Source: Dysidea avara (lineage: Eukaryota > Porifera > Demospongiae > Dictyoceratida > Dysideidae). Taken from it: DNA of 64,000 nucleotides. Where the stretch lies: positions 19,728,220 to 19,792,219 of the forward strand of contig NC_089275.1 of the NCBI RefSeq assembly GCF_963678975.1, given 5' to 3'. The notes under the pieces are model-generated. The model was not told where the DNA came from. It was given only the letters and a program-made list of their open reading frames with translations, and did not search any database. Shown piece after piece: positions 35,250 through 47,604 of this stretch. The translations under genes were made by a program, and so were the position numbers. Position 1 is the first letter of the stretch; every line of letters begins with the position of its first letter.

Positions 35250-35350
35250 TTAACATTTTTCGTGCACCTTTTTTATTTAATACTCAGGGACTGTTCTATT
35301 AGAGTATCTCAATCACACTTGTTTTACATGTTTGGTTTTTGTTTTATATT
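35250..35350 (+). repeat. SINE-body fragment with the dispersed motif (minus orientation)
   Basis: The segment 'tttcgtgcacctttt', then 'ggactgttctattagagtat', then 'cacttgttttacatgtttg' matches the body of the tRNA-headed repeat at 39560-39720 read on the minus strand. Confidence 0.55.
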
Positions 35351-36346
35351 CCTTAGCTACTGTAATACTCCCAAGTCATTGCTATCATAGTTAACCTATT
35401 TGTATACCAATTTTAAACTTATTACTGCGAGTAGTTCACCCTGCAAGCATGACAAAAAAAATTGTACTTGTAATTTTGAACATCGCTCATAACTTAGTAC
35501 TACTTCTACTGATCTGTACAAAAATTGAAAATATAATGTTATAATATGCACTTTATATTTTCCAAATTATAAGAGAAATCTATTACAGTTTGTATGAGTT
35601 ACAGCAATTTTGTAAAAGAAAAATAAACAGAAGATGAAGAAAATAATGCGAAGTTTGAAGGAATGTGTCCTTGGCTCAAATTTAGTGTTGAAAATGTGCC
35701 AGCCCAAGGGATGGTTCACAGAAAACAGGCTATTTTTGTTTAGCCATTATACCAAGGTACAAATGCATGAAAATTATGGGATTTGTTTGGTTTCTGTATA
35801 TATATACACACATGTCTGTTGCAAACCTGGGCGTTTTGGCCACACAACACACACACAATGTGCTGGTTATACACTTGCATGTGACATGGTCCTAGATAAT
35901 ATTGATAATAACAGCTATTGATGTGAAGGGTTTTAAAAGAGGAAATGAAATAATTGAAAACTAAAAAGGCCTACAAAGTTGCACTAACCATGGGGATACT
36001 ATCATACAAAATGTTTGGCATACAGGAAACGTGTGCAACTGTGTTACTTCTATGTTAGCATCATCTAATAGTTAAGCAGCCAAACCAGCTGGTTGCTCAG
36101 TATACTTAAGTGACTGCTCTATTAGAATATCTCGATCTGTACTTCCAACTCATGCAACTTATAGTGCAGAGTACACAAACAAAACATCGTACTTCAGTAT
36201 TACATATTATTACACCAATTCATCCAGTATAAGCAGTGGTTAATGTCTTACAGTGACCGACTGCCAAATGAGACTAGCCCGGGCTGGTTCTGGGGCTGTA
36301 TATAAAACTTTGATCATGACCACTTATGAAAATACACTACGTACTG

Positions 36347-37140
36347 ATTAGGGATCTGCAATACATATCGATATGGCAATATATCGATACAGCAAATAAG
36401 TATCACAAAACGATACTGTACTTAGAAAATATCGATATATTGAAGTTTTCTAGCAGAACAGTGCTCTATTACTGTAACAATGATCTAGATACTCAGCCTC
36501 TCTATTTTTCTGTGCTATAAAAAGCAACGTTGTGAGAAGCCATACAAATGCATGTGTATAAGTGCTGCTTTCATGGCTAAAAGATTCTTACCCTAAAAAA
36601 AGTAGCTGTTACACTTTAAGTATAAAGAACTGCATTACTAAGCAGTAAACAAATCTGCTGTATATGCTAGCCATCTTGACTACTCATCAAAATGCGGAGT
36701 AATCCGGACAAGCCTTTGTACGAGCATGTGTTAAAATGTTTGTGGTAGCTAAATGTCTGGGAGGTGTAATAGAGGCAGGTATCCAGGTAGAACAGCACAT
36801 CTGTTTTCCATATATACTAAAAATCATACCAGAACACACTAGCTATTTGTCACATCAGTATAATACTGTAGTTTATCAGCATTCACTGAATAACTTTGTA
36901 TTGTATTGTATTAATGCTTTACAGTGACCAGCACTGAACTTGAAGAAGACATTTGTATAAACAGTGAATGTAGAATCAGAGTTGGCTCTTTAAGGTACAG
37001 ATAAATTGGATATTGTTACTAATATGCCAGTCATAACTAGACATGACCACTTCATTATAGCATTGTGATACAGTATTGTATCGAACAGTTTATTGATGGT
37101 GATATGTGATACACAAAATGCACTGTATCGCAGAACACTA
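36347..37140 (+). repeat. Dispersed repeat, same family as 5308-6025
   Basis: Starts 'ggatctgcaatacatatcg' with 'atatcgatac' blocks and ends 'gtgatacacaaaatgcactg'. It shares an ordered set of blocks with 5308-6025 over about 750 bp. Probably a non-autonomous DNA element. Confidence 0.65.
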
Positions 37141-38444
37141 GTACTAATCTCTCCTTTATTGAATGGTGATTAATTGATTCCAACTCATTTCTTGTGCAAT
37201 TTAACAGCAGGCTTAGCAGCTAGCCTGCTGTATGTTTCATGTTAGTTGTGATTGACATTAAATAGAATCGGTGTATCTCTTCAACCACCGACACAAAAAC
37301 CCATGATTATTATACATTTGTGTCTTTTATTTGCTTGTCATTAGACCTTTCTGCTACACAATTATTGTTACGAGCCATTATCAAGACTATCATGACTATC
37401 GTCTACTTACTACATAACAAAAAACACTTAAATATTCAAGATAACATAAGCAACCATTTATCGGATGGGCTCAATTACCGGAAATGCATGTTTCAAATAT
37501 CGGACAGGTGTTATAAGGTTAACAGTTTGTATAACTTCCGTACTGTAGATTTGGGACTGTTTTCAGAAGCAAGTTCAGCCTACACCATCAATGACACTTT
37601 CTCTTCATCACTTTGAAAGCCCATGACAGTCTACTGTTAATTTCTACTTCAATGTTAGTCAATAAAGGAAACAAGCCAAGCCATGATCAAGGTCAGCAGT
37701 CATTGAAACATCCACAGAGAAACACGGTGCAGCTAGTGTCGAACTTGCCAGTTGAACTGGTGTAACCTAAGATGACACGGCAGTTGTAATGAAGGCATAG
37801 ACTGGATGAGAATGTAGTCCAAAACAGTGTACTACCATCTAGCCAAGTGTTGAGAAGTGTAGAAAACCTAATACTCATCTCTACAACTGGAGTTCAAGTA
37901 TGCCACCATGCTTTCTCTGCAAATCATCTAGAAACCACCAAGAGATCAAGAACAGAACCAAGAGAACAATTTACAATTGGTTGGGAGCTGGTTGTTCCGC
38001 TATTAAATACTGTAGTGCCCTTAAATGACCATTGTATGTTTGCAATTTATGTGTGCAGCATTTAAAAAAAAAAAAAAAAAAGCGCATAAATTACGCGACC
38101 TGACGTGCTGAAATTTTGCATGGATGTCGGTTAGACTTTTATAAATACGCAGGATTTTTTCAAATTTTTGTGAGGCTCCAGTGCAAGGCCATGACTGGTC
38201 ATCAGACTATTGTCCAATAATTGAAACATGCAAGCCTATGGAGTTTCAGTGATTGAGCCATGGTTCCGATAAACGATTACTTCGACTTTTCAGCTGTTAC
38301 TGCTCAGTGGAAGCACCTTTGATACCAAACATGGTAGACAGGAAAACAAATTCAAGTGGAATGCCTCTGCCAAAAATCGTGCTCCAGGAATATTCTGACA
38401 AGAAGGGATGTGCAGCAGGAATAAACGTTCTGTTAATTGGTTGC

Positions 38445-38615
38445 TTATGCTAAACAATTATTCTTTTTGAAACTCCTCAATTATCACGATTATTACACAA
38501 TAATTACCAATTTTGATTATCACTAATAGATGAAAATTATATATACGAAGTTGATTATTGCCAACAAAATATCGTGATAACTGAATACTTGCCCATCCCT
38601 ATTTGTCATTAATTA
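38445..38615 (+). mobile_element. MITE with TAGGGATGGGCAAGTATT-type right end
   Basis: The right end 'aatacttgcccatccct' is of the hAT-MITE style seen at 48700-49080. 'caattatcacgatt' near the left and 'aatatcgtgataactg' near the right are loosely inverted. The left boundary is uncertain. Confidence 0.4.
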
Positions 38616-38899
38616 TATTTCCAGTTAGTGTATATCTGTAGGCTTTGAAGCTTTTAAGAACATTTCATGATGTAATTCTAACCACAAGTTACTTTTACAA
38701 AGTAACTTGCCCAACACTGTGTACAAAGTATGTCTAGCAAATTGAACGAGTTTCATTTTTAATTAGAGGGAATGTCTAATATTTGGGGAATCAAGTAAAT
38801 TATAATGCATATTATGATTGTTAATTTGAAGAATAATAACTACTTGGAGTCAGGATGATATTATTGGGAATACTAAAATTTATCGATTCACTAATACAA

Positions 38900-39280
38900 T
38901 TGATTGTCAGGTATACACCGTATGACCACCATATATAGTATACTGTATTTTATCATATACAACTAGATCAAGACACACGGTAGTGTGTTGTGTGGCCAAG
39001 AAAGCCTGTGCGCCACACCATGAGTATATTGACAGGAATAAAGAAAACAGCTTTTTCACGTGTGCATAGCTCCATGGCCCTTTCTCCAAAGTGCACCACT
39101 TTTGCATTATAGCTGTCCATCAGGTAGGGTATGCCACACAGCAAATTTGATTAAATTCGCTACAGCCACTTGCAAGATATGGACATTTAAAATTTCATTT
39201 CTTCTTATGCCATAAGGGGGGGGGCTATGGGGGCTTTGATTTATTTTCACACACTTTGTGCAAAAATTGCTATAAAATGT
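38900..39280 (+). repeat. Dispersed repeat, inverted relative to 42660-43000
   Basis: 'gtgtgttgtgtggccaagaa' + 'gcc..gcgccacacca' + 'tgagtatattgacaggaa' recurs in reverse complement at 42930-42990. The inverted pair lies within one intron. Confidence 0.6.
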
Positions 39281-39559
39281 AAACATGCGATTTGATTGTC
39301 ACAATCTTTGACTCAAATAAAGAACCTATAAAGGTGAAGTCACATACTACATAAGTTTGCTGTGAATACGATGAATATTCAAGGAGTTATGAGTGTTTAT
39401 TCATGTAAAAAAGAGCCAAGTTCTGTAACGACTACAGGGTAAACCAAGTATGGGAATAACTTGAAAACTGGTATTTACATAGACTGATTATTGTAGCAAT
39501 GCCTTTTGATAGTTTGAATAGCAGTAGAGTTACAGCTACAAAATTATAAAGCAAAAAGC

Positions 39560-39720
39560 AAACAAGTGTAAAATCACGGGATTGAGATACTCTAATAGAA
39601 CAGTCACTGCAGGGTTAAAAGGTGCACAAAAATATTGAAAAAATCTTACCTGAGTTTGAACCAGGGACCTCCATACCTAACACCCGCGTTCTTAACCACT
39701 GAACCATTGCTATCTTGGCT
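39560..39720 (-). repeat. tRNA-derived SINE fragment carrying the dispersed motif
   Basis: On the minus strand a tRNA-like head has an A-box-like TGGTTCAGTGG (about 39708-39698) and a B-box-like GGTTCAAACTC (39662-39652), spaced as in tRNA genes. It is followed by a body with 'tgtgcaccttttaaccctgc' and then GTGACTGTTCTATTAGAGTA (39608 downward). The cloverleaf is too degenerate for a working tRNA. The motif is therefore part of a SINE body. Confidence 0.6.
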
Positions 39721-39930
39721 GATCACCTCATTTTATTTCTGCTTTATAAATGAAAATTCTAGCTCATAAATAAACTTTTGTAATTTCATAGGTCTACCAA
39801 TAGAAGTACTAGATTGTTCTAGAATATTCTACATATGTATGTTCTATTAGAAGTCTTCAAAAAATGTGCACTCTATTAGAGTATTACAATAATACTACCA
39901 AATATTGAAGTAAATCATTATCTAATACAA

Positions 39931-40143
39931 AACAGCTGAGCTGTAAAAAAAGGTGTGGCCCCCAAAAAGGCCACGGTGAAAAAGATGTGCAGCAGCACCA
40001 AATTCACCTGAATTTGTTGTTATTAAATTTTTTACCATTAACCTACCATCACAGCCATTTCTTGGCTGCCACCTGGATTTCACATCCTTTTCACCATGGC
40101 CTTTTTGGGGGCCACATCCTTTTTTTACAACTTAGCTGTTTTG
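39931..40143 (+). mobile_element. Fold-back MITE copy
   Basis: 'aaacagctgagctgtaaaaa' + 'aggtgtggcccccaaaaagg' at the left is the reverse complement of 'cctttttgggggccacatcc' + 'tttttttacaacttagctgt' at the right. The inner spacer is shorter than in the copy at 43119-43377. Confidence 0.65.
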
Positions 40144-40984
40144 GATTAGATATCACTTCTTTTTGTATTTGTATATAGGCCAGCTTTGGGGCTTTTTCAA
40201 CCTATCTTTTTTTTCTTTACCACAGAAAGAAGAAAAAGATTTGAAGCAGATTTTTAATACTTTAACTATTTTATCAGTAATATACAAATTATATATTTAT
40301 ATATAATACATATATTCATTATATGCCAATTGCCATATTTCCATAAATATAACCTGCAAGAAATTTTCACGAGTTAAATTTTTGTGTTAAAAAATTTTCA
40401 CCTGCATGTGTCCTCAAGCAACGAAAATTTTTTAACAATGAATTACTTAACTTTATTAATTCTATACGGCCTTTTTTGTATATAGGAGAAACAGAACGAC
40501 AAGCAGTGAAACTGAAGTGTGGCATCTCCGTTCCATGGAAACTGCACCAGCCCCAGATTCAGAAGTTGCCAATCACAAATCAAGCAATGGACTGGAGTGG
40601 AATTGCTGTAGCTAGAAGCTCATTCCAAGAGACTTGCATATTTGTGTACATATACTTCATTTAATGTGTCCTAGAGTAGCTGTCTATCACAGAATGGCAT
40701 CATTACCAACGCTGTCACTTGTGCATGTGGCGAAATATATGAAGACAGCTCTCCTCGGAGGCCCTTGTTTTTAAAAGACTGCAGCAAAGATGTATGCTTG
40801 ACACGCCAACAGCCAAGCCTCAATCCAGGTGGCTAGAAAGCAGTTAACCTAATTCAATCAACTTCTCTAATATTACATTGGTAAAATTTTTTCACGGAGC
40901 TAATTCGCTAATTTTCGTCGGTCGGGATGCTAGCTTCGACAAAATATTTTTAACAGTTTATAAGGAAATATGGTATTCCCTACA

Positions 40985-41880
40985 GGATAACTTATTTGCA
41001 GCTGATGACTTGTTTCTAGCTGATCTCTCTACGGGGTAACGTGTTTATACAGTAGCTGAACTCTCTGCAGGGTGGTTTCTTTGTAGCTGAACTCTCTACA
41101 GGGTGATTTGTTTCTAACTGATCTCTTTACAGGGTTACTTTGTCTGACTGATATCTCTAAAGGGTAATTTGTTTTTGTAGCTGAACTCTCTACAGGTCAC
41201 TGGTTTCTAGCTGATCTCTCTACAGGGTGATTTGTTTGTAGCTGAATTCTCTACAGGGTGACTTGTTTCTAGCTGGTCTCTATATAAGGTAACTTGTTTG
41301 CAGCTGAGCTCTCTACAGGGTGGGTTCTTTGTAGCTGAACTCTCTACAAGGTGACTTCTTCTAGCTGATCTCTCTAGGGTGACCTGATCTCTCTACAGGG
41401 TGACTTTTATCTATCTCTACAGGGTGAGTTTTATCTATCTCTACAGGGTGATCTGTTTGTAGCTGAAATCTCTACAGGGTGATTTGTTTGTAGCTGAATT
41501 CTCTACAGGGTGACTTGTTTCTTACTGATCTGTCTATAGGGTAACTTGTTTGTAACTGAACTCTCTACAGGGCGGATCCTGAGCTCTAACTTCTTCTAGC
41601 TGATCTCTCTACAGCGTGACTTGTTTCTAGCTGAACTCTCTACAGGGTGATCTGTTTGTAGCTGAACTCTCTACAGGGTAACTTGCTTGTAGCTGATCTC
41701 TCTATAGGGTAACTTGTTTGTAGCTGAACTCTCTACAGGGTGATTTGTTTATAGCTGAACTCTCTACAGGGTGATTTGTTTGTAGCTGAACTCTCTACAG
41801 GGTGAATTGGTTTCAAGCTGATCTCCCTACAGGGTGACTTGTAATGGTCTGAATCGCTAGAGCGATTTGTTTGTAGCTGC
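40985..41880 (+). repeat. 31-bp minisatellite, nearly 30 degenerate copies
   Basis: The unit is close to 'gtagctgaactctctacagg' + 'gtgatttgttt' (31 bp), with variants 'tttctagctgatctctctac'. About 0.9 kb of tandem copies lies inside the TRANK1-like intron. The array ends at a cluster of three copies of the dispersed motif (41896-41950). Confidence 0.88.
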
Positions 41881-41895
41881 ATAGTGATTGCTCTG

Positions 41896-41950
41896 TTAGG
41901 CAGCTTAATGCTCTATTAGGGTGACTGTTCTATTAGAGTATCTCGATCTC
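41896..41950 (-). repeat. Cluster of the dispersed motif at the minisatellite edge
   Basis: Three minus-orientation near copies: 'gtgattgctctgttag', 'atgctctattagggtgactg' and 'gactgttctattagagtatc'. The last is close to consensus. Confidence 0.7.
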
Positions 41951-42659
41951 GCTTTTGCTACACGTAGTTCGCTTTCTAATCATAACTAAGTGGTTTGTTA
42001 TCCGATTCTTCTGCACTTTATGACTTTATGATTATGAATACTGAAAGTACAGTTATAACTGATATATTCAGGGATGTTACATATCACAAAAATAAGATTA
42101 AATTATAGTTTCACCTAAAAGTACTTCCATAGATTGAGATTCTATAGTGTCAATGGGTAGGTTATTCCAATCACGGATAGATCTGGGGTAGTAGCTGAAT
42201 TTATAGTGATTTGTTCTAGTACACAGGATCTCAAAATGAAGAGGGTGGTGGCAGCAGGTGGGATAAATGGTGTTTGAAAAATAGCCAGGAATGTTAAGAA
42301 CTGATGATGAGTAAATGATGTACTACTGAAAGGACTTTCTATGGTGATTATTCCAGCTACACACCAATTTTCAGCTCATTGATCTAAGCTGTTTCATTGT
42401 CTGGTAGGCGTGAAAACTAATAGTTTTTTGATCGCGTAATTGTGACACAGGTTAGGTTTTGTGTCATATCTCCATGTCTTTATCTCTATTCCTTTCAACC
42501 ACAAAAGGCACTCTTACGATGGTTACTCCATCTACATAGCAATTTTCAACTCATTCCTTCAAGGGATTTACCCTGTAAGCATAACAGAAGTTCGACCTTA
42601 TTTTACGCAAATAGTCACCATGAATTTTCATCAGATTCCTACTAAACTTGGTACTGAGG

Positions 42660-43000
42660 TCTGCTTTAATAAGCCTTTTAAGTGAGCCACATTTCAGCCC
42701 GATTGGAGCACACATTGGTGTTTTATGGCAGATTTTGCAAAGTGTGCAAAATGAAGAAGAAATTAAAATAAACTTTTGACTACTCTTATCTCGGAAATGT
42801 CTGGAGCGATTTTCTTCACATTTGGTATGTAGACTCCCCTACCTGGCCGGCACTTCTGTAGCAAATTTGGTTCCAATTTGATAAGAGATTACAGAGCTAC
42901 ATATGTGTGAAATCACGTTTTCTTTCTTGTCAATATACTCACGGTGTGGTGCGCCGGCTTCTTGGGCCTCACGACACACTACTGTCTGTAAATACATTTA
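42660..43000 (-). repeat. Dispersed repeat, inverted partner of 38900-39280
   Basis: Contains 'gtcaatatactcacggtgtg' + 'gtgcgccggcttcttgggcc', the reverse complement of the block near 38990-39030. Confidence 0.6.
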
Positions 43001-43118
43001 TAAGTCTGTCTTCAATAATCATCATTGTATCCATATAGAAAAGAAGAAATGTGAGTAAAAACAAACCCCAAAGTCAGCCATAGGCTGGTTTTGGGGCCTT
43101 ATAAAGTACAAAGAGAAG

Positions 43119-43377
43119 TGTAAAACAGTCAAGCTGTGAAAAAATGGTATGGCCTTAATAAGTCTGGGTGAAAAAAAGTTGTGAAATCAAAGGTGGCAGC
43201 CAAGAAATGGCTGCAATGATGTTAAGGCTAATAAATTTTAATAATAGCTGTGTGCATTGTTAAAATTTATCAGTATCAACATCATTGCAGCCATTTCTTG
43301 GCCACAACCTTTGATTTCACAACTTTTTTCACCCAGGCTTTTTAAGGCCGCACCATTTTTTCACAGCTTGACTGTTT
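43119..43377 (+). mobile_element. Fold-back MITE, best-preserved copy of its family
   Basis: Arms of about 100 bp (left 'aaacagtcaagctgtgaaaa' ... 'ggcagccaagaaatggctgc'; right its reverse complement to 'cagcttgactgttt') flank a spacer of about 55 bp. It sits 41 bp from the 3' end of the helicase exon at 43418, inside the intron next to the splice donor. Confidence 0.75.
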
Positions 43378-43417
43378 TTGTGTGGATATTTAAGTACATG
43401 CACATACAGCTATTCAC

Positions 43418-44032
43418 CTGCACTTTCGCAAACAAAGTAGCAGCATCATTGTACAACTTCATATTGTATAGGCAACTTGCTATCTTCTTAATGTATTTAG
43501 CTGACTGCTGCAACTCTAAGCATTCACAAAAACAATTCATTGCAGATAGATAGTGCTGCTTTACACTAGGTTGCTTTTCACCTAATTGAACATGCATGTG
43601 ACCAATAGCATCACTGTATAGTAATGGAGACTCTGCATTTTCATAGCAAATGCTAGCAAGCTTCCAAAGCCCTTTTTCTTTAAAATTATCGCCTTGCTTT
43701 TTCCACTCTTTCTTGGAGGATTTCACTGCAAAATGTGGCATTAGAGAAACATCTTCACCAGAATCAATCGACAATGACTCAACTAAACCTCTTTCGATGA
43801 AGTAGTGAAACATTGGAGCCCGTTTAGTAATATGTGAATCATAAATCCATAGCTTGCACTTAGCCCTTGTAATTGCAGTGTACAAGAACTTCAATTCTGA
43901 ATTGAGCACTTTGTGGAGTTGTTCATCAAAATCTAGACATCGTGGTTCTGGAATGATGTTTTGCTTCTGTCCAGGATGCTCTGCCATGTACTGTTGTGTG
44001 TAGGTTGTAACCACACGCCATTTGTCACCAGC
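43418..44032 (-). CDS. TRANK1-like protein, exon with helicase motif VI
   Basis: 615 nt (205 codons), phase 0 at both ends, from the acceptor ttttacag to a donor gtgaat. It begins AGDKWRVV, continuing the 2A helicase domain, and carries LKFLYTAITRAKCKLWIYD, the SF1 motif VI with the arginine finger in TRAK. It then enters a helical TPR-like region (KKQGDNFKEKGLWKLASICY; KYIKKIASCLYNMKLYNDAA). The splice into 34363 reads KVQ|DGHAIKAYHQVG, which continues the TPR-like pattern. Confidence 0.85.
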
Positions 44033-44173
44033 CTGTAAAAAGTGTGACATAAATTTATTAATACACATAACATAATATTATGCACTGAATAAATGTATAG
44101 CATGCAATGCAAACATGTCAATTATACGTACTTCAAACATTTTAACTGGTCAAGTGTTTAAGCCTACACTTAC

Positions 44174-46755
44174 ATAAGAATCAGAAAAGAAATTGTAAAG
44201 TAAAACATCATCAAATTCTAATCCTTTTGCTTCAAAAACAGTTAAAACAATCCCTACTTTCAACTGGTCAGGTAGGTTTTGTTTAGCCTCTTCAGATCGT
44301 ACAATGATTGCTTGCTTAGCACCAAACTCAATGGCAGAAGTTTCTCTACTCAGTATCAGAGCAAGCTCATCAAAACTACAGGATAACAACAATATAGGCT
44401 TGGGTCCTGGAAACATGCCTTGATCAGAAGGAAGCTCATCAAGTGATGACCTGAAGTACTTCATTAATAAGTCAATCACACTTGCAGCCAGCTTTAGAAT
44501 ACCAGAATGTGACCGAAAATTTTGAGTAAGTGTGTACAATTGTGGGATTTTAATTTCTTTTTCTAAACTGAAATGATCCCAAAATTCATGGAAGATTGAT
44601 TTAAGATCACAAAATCTGAATGAAACACTACGCATAATACTTTGTGCAGTATCTCCTGTTAGAAACAGCCCACATGGTAAGTGACAGCAATGCAACAACA
44701 GCGCCAATTCAGCTTGAGTAAAATCTTGTACTTCATCGACATATAACTGGTGAATTAAAGGCTCATTTGTTTCTGTTTTTAATAATCTATGATAGAGATC
44801 ATGAACCAAATCATTATCATCAAAAAAGCCCGACCTTTTCTTTACTTTTTCGTATTCCTCAAAGCAGGCATAAATGACCTCCCTGTTAGTTTTGAAGTTT
44901 GGCGCCATCTTCTTACCCAGCTGATAGTATTCAGTTTCTGACAAAAAGCCTGCTTTTGACCTTAAAGCAGCAAAAGATCCTTTTATAAAAGAGAATATTT
45001 CCATCCAAACTAATATAGGATCAATACTTTTTATTTGTTCTTTGGTTTTAGTTTTGCATAACTTTGGCCAAATAAAACTAGCAAAGAACTCTGAATCAAC
45101 TTTTCTCCATTGTTTAGTAACTTTGTGTTGAGGAATTTCATCTTCTTTGTCTGCATCAAGAAGCACTATATCCTCAGAGCTACCTTCAATATTTTCCAAT
45201 TGAACAATATCAGTGGTTAAGGAGCCATCCCAATCATACGCAAAAAATTTGGCTCCCTCTAATGAAGAATCTAACAACAACAACCATCTGTGAGATGTAA
45301 GGAATAATGGAAAGGCATAGGGGTGAATGCCTCCTATTTGATTAGGACCTGCCAATTTCTCATACTGACAATGCTCATGGCTATCCAATTCTCTTTTCCC
45401 ATGCAATATATCATAGAACGCATTTTTAAATCGACTGCAAAGAATTTTACTTTTAGTAATAAATACCTGTTGCAAATGTGTTGGCTTCATCACTTGCGAT
45501 GAAGAGGACTCTCCAAAGCAAGAAGATAAGCTAAAAGCACCACCTTGGAATTCCTCATCAGTAGTACATGCAGATAGAGAACTTCTATCCTTCCAGTAAT
45601 CGAAAAATTGGTTCCACATTCGGTAGAGGCAACAGGTAGTCTTTCCTGTACCACTTCGACCGAGCAAAAGAATATGCTCATTAGAATCCATGTTGATTAT
45701 TTCATGCTCTTCAGGTGAAACTTTGATAATTAACTGTTCTCTGTCATACTTGCTGTTTAAAATCGCATGAAGAACAGAATTATCCATTTTAATAAAATTC
45801 AAGGGTGTGTACTCACGGGCTGCTGGTGGATGAATAGTAATGCAATCATCTGACACAATTCCTGTTTCAATGGAATAAAAGAGTGCAGGGGTAGTTTCAT
45901 GCATAACATCCATGCTACCTGGAGAGAGTACTTTCAAGTTCTTATGCACTTTGCTGTTATCAAGTGCTTGCCCTCTGGTCACTGCATTTTTAATTACCTT
46001 GGTGCAGTTAGCCATTTTTTTACTGCTACCTTCCACAATACTCCAAATTCTTATTATCTGTGAGTACACAACAGTTTTTGTGTCATTATTCTCTTTTCTG
46101 TATCTTTCGGTTTGAGTAGTGGAGTAGGTTACTGCCAGCTGCCACACAATCTTTTGCTTTGCTGTTAATGTCATTGTGTACAAATGTAAATTTTGTGTTC
46201 TAATGATTTTGTGAGCCTTGAAACGCCACTCACCCCTTGCTAACTGAGTCATTTTTCTGATAGCATTTACTTTGATTTGATGATCTAACTTGGCAAAGGA
46301 CTTCCAGAATTCTTTAGTGCACTCTATCTCCCAGGGGCAACCATCTAAATTAATCTCATCTTCTACAAAGTAGCTTGATGCACTAGATCTATCACTGCTA
46401 GCAATGTCATGACCGCTGCTTTTCTTTTCTGCTTTGGAAAACATTTTTTTCTTTTTTGAATCATCCAAAGTTACATTTGAATCAGTTTCTGCATCAACAT
46501 CAGTGACAATTACTTTAATCTGATCATCATCATCAACTTCATCAAGAGGAACAGTAGTATCTTCTTCGATACTTGTAACAAGTGATTCACCCTCAAGATG
46601 AGTCTCTTCATCTTGTGCTACTATACTGTCATAGCATTTTTCATTTTCAACACACTGGGTAAAGTACTCAGATGGCTTTTCAATGATTTTAGCAACTCTT
46701 TCCAGTACTTTCTGTTGTGGGTTTGTCTTTTTAAGAGATCCACAATTTTCTCCAT
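44174..46755 (-). CDS. TRANK1-like protein, main UvrD/Rep-type helicase exon
   Basis: 2582 nt; starts in phase 1 after an AG at 46756-46757 and ends at the donor gtaagtg after SDSY. It begins with an acidic region, then a compact domain (CPWEIECTKEF ... IRIWSIVEG) typically found before the helicase in TRANK1 relatives. Superfamily-1 motifs follow: Walker A GRSGTGKTT (about residue 383), motif II DEVQD (about 690), motif III LFLTGDTAQSI, motif IV QNFRSHSGIL and motif V FEAKGLEFDDVLLYNFF. All nucleotide-binding residues are present, so ATPase activity is plausible. TRANK1 proteins carry N-terminal ankyrin/TPR repeats in vertebrates; none are found upstream here, so this is a shorter version. 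Confidence 0.88.
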
Positions 46756-46918
46756 CTATTTAAATATATACATTTGCACAACATGTAATTATCATGGCAT
46801 ACAAAAGTCCAACGTCCCAGGTCCAAAGCTAACTAAGGTACACATCAGGCTATCCACAAGTATGTGTGCAATGCAACTAATACATATCATGCCATGGCCA
46901 TTTGCACAGGCTTGAACA

Positions 46919-47592
46919 GGGGTAGGTAAAAAACAGTAGACCTGGGGACCCACAAGGATTTATACACTTCACAATATTCTATACTTGTACTAGGTATAAT
47001 TACAAGTAGTCTTGCATGGCGAGTGCACTTGTTTCCCGTCACAGTGTCTCACATGATGTTTAAAATAATTAGAAATAATAAGCACCTCTGAAAAAGTGTC
47101 TGAAGCTATAGATCACTCGCCTGCTGCACAACGAGCATACTAGTCTATTATGTCAACTGGCTACTAAGGTTTAGAAACATTGTGCAATATTCAGGGGAAA
47201 TAGCGATTACTAGCCAAGCAAATTTCAGCCCAGCAGCTCAACAACCAGACTTCATACATCATGGTGCATTTGCACAATGTTTTTTAAACTTTAGTACGTA
47301 GCTAGGCAACATAGTAGACTAGTATGCTCATAATGCAGCAGGCAAGTGGCCTATGAATGCCAAGAAATGCAGTCAGCTTCAGAGGCTGTTATAATTTCTA
47401 ATTGGTTTAAACATCTTGTGAGACACCATGACGGGGAAAAGTGGATTGGCCATGCAAGACCACAGAGGTACTTAGTACAAGTATAGAATATTGTGAAGTG
47501 TATAAAATTCTGAGAAGAGTTGGATACTTGCGAGTCCCTGGGTCTCCTGGTCCCGAGTCCTTGGTCCCCTGGTCTACTGATTTTACCTACCC
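46919..47592 (+). mobile_element. 674-bp fold-back element with 8-bp target duplication
   Basis: CTTGAACA occurs at 46911-46918 and 47593-47600. The left end 'ggggtaggtaaaaaacagta' and right end 'ctactgattttacctaccc' are inverted. The complementarity runs on through most of the element ('cacttcacaatattctatac' against 'gtatagaatattgtgaagtg', 'catgatg' loops), so it is close to a full palindrome. No gene. The duplication length suggests hAT-type mobilisation. Confidence 0.75.
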
Positions 47593-47604
47593 CTTGAACA
47601 GGGC

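Larger units (their letters stand above)
34364..43417 (-). other. 9.1-kb intron of the TRANK1-like gene, filled with repeats
   Basis: Bounded by the donor gtgaat at 43417 and acceptor attgtag at 34364. The repeats identified are listed separately. Stretches not covered by them (about 35650-36300, 37200-38050, 40260-40980 and 42000-42650) show no coding or RNA signature. Confidence 0.6.

Noticed and set aside
40985..41880. Regular repeats that could be taken for a CRISPR array
   Set aside because: The units are contiguous tandem copies without unique spacers, in a eukaryotic intron.
46598..46915. 105-aa plus-strand frame near the helicase exon start
   Set aside because: Antisense to the acidic N-terminal part of the TRANK1-like exon and to AT-rich intron; no homology-like motif.
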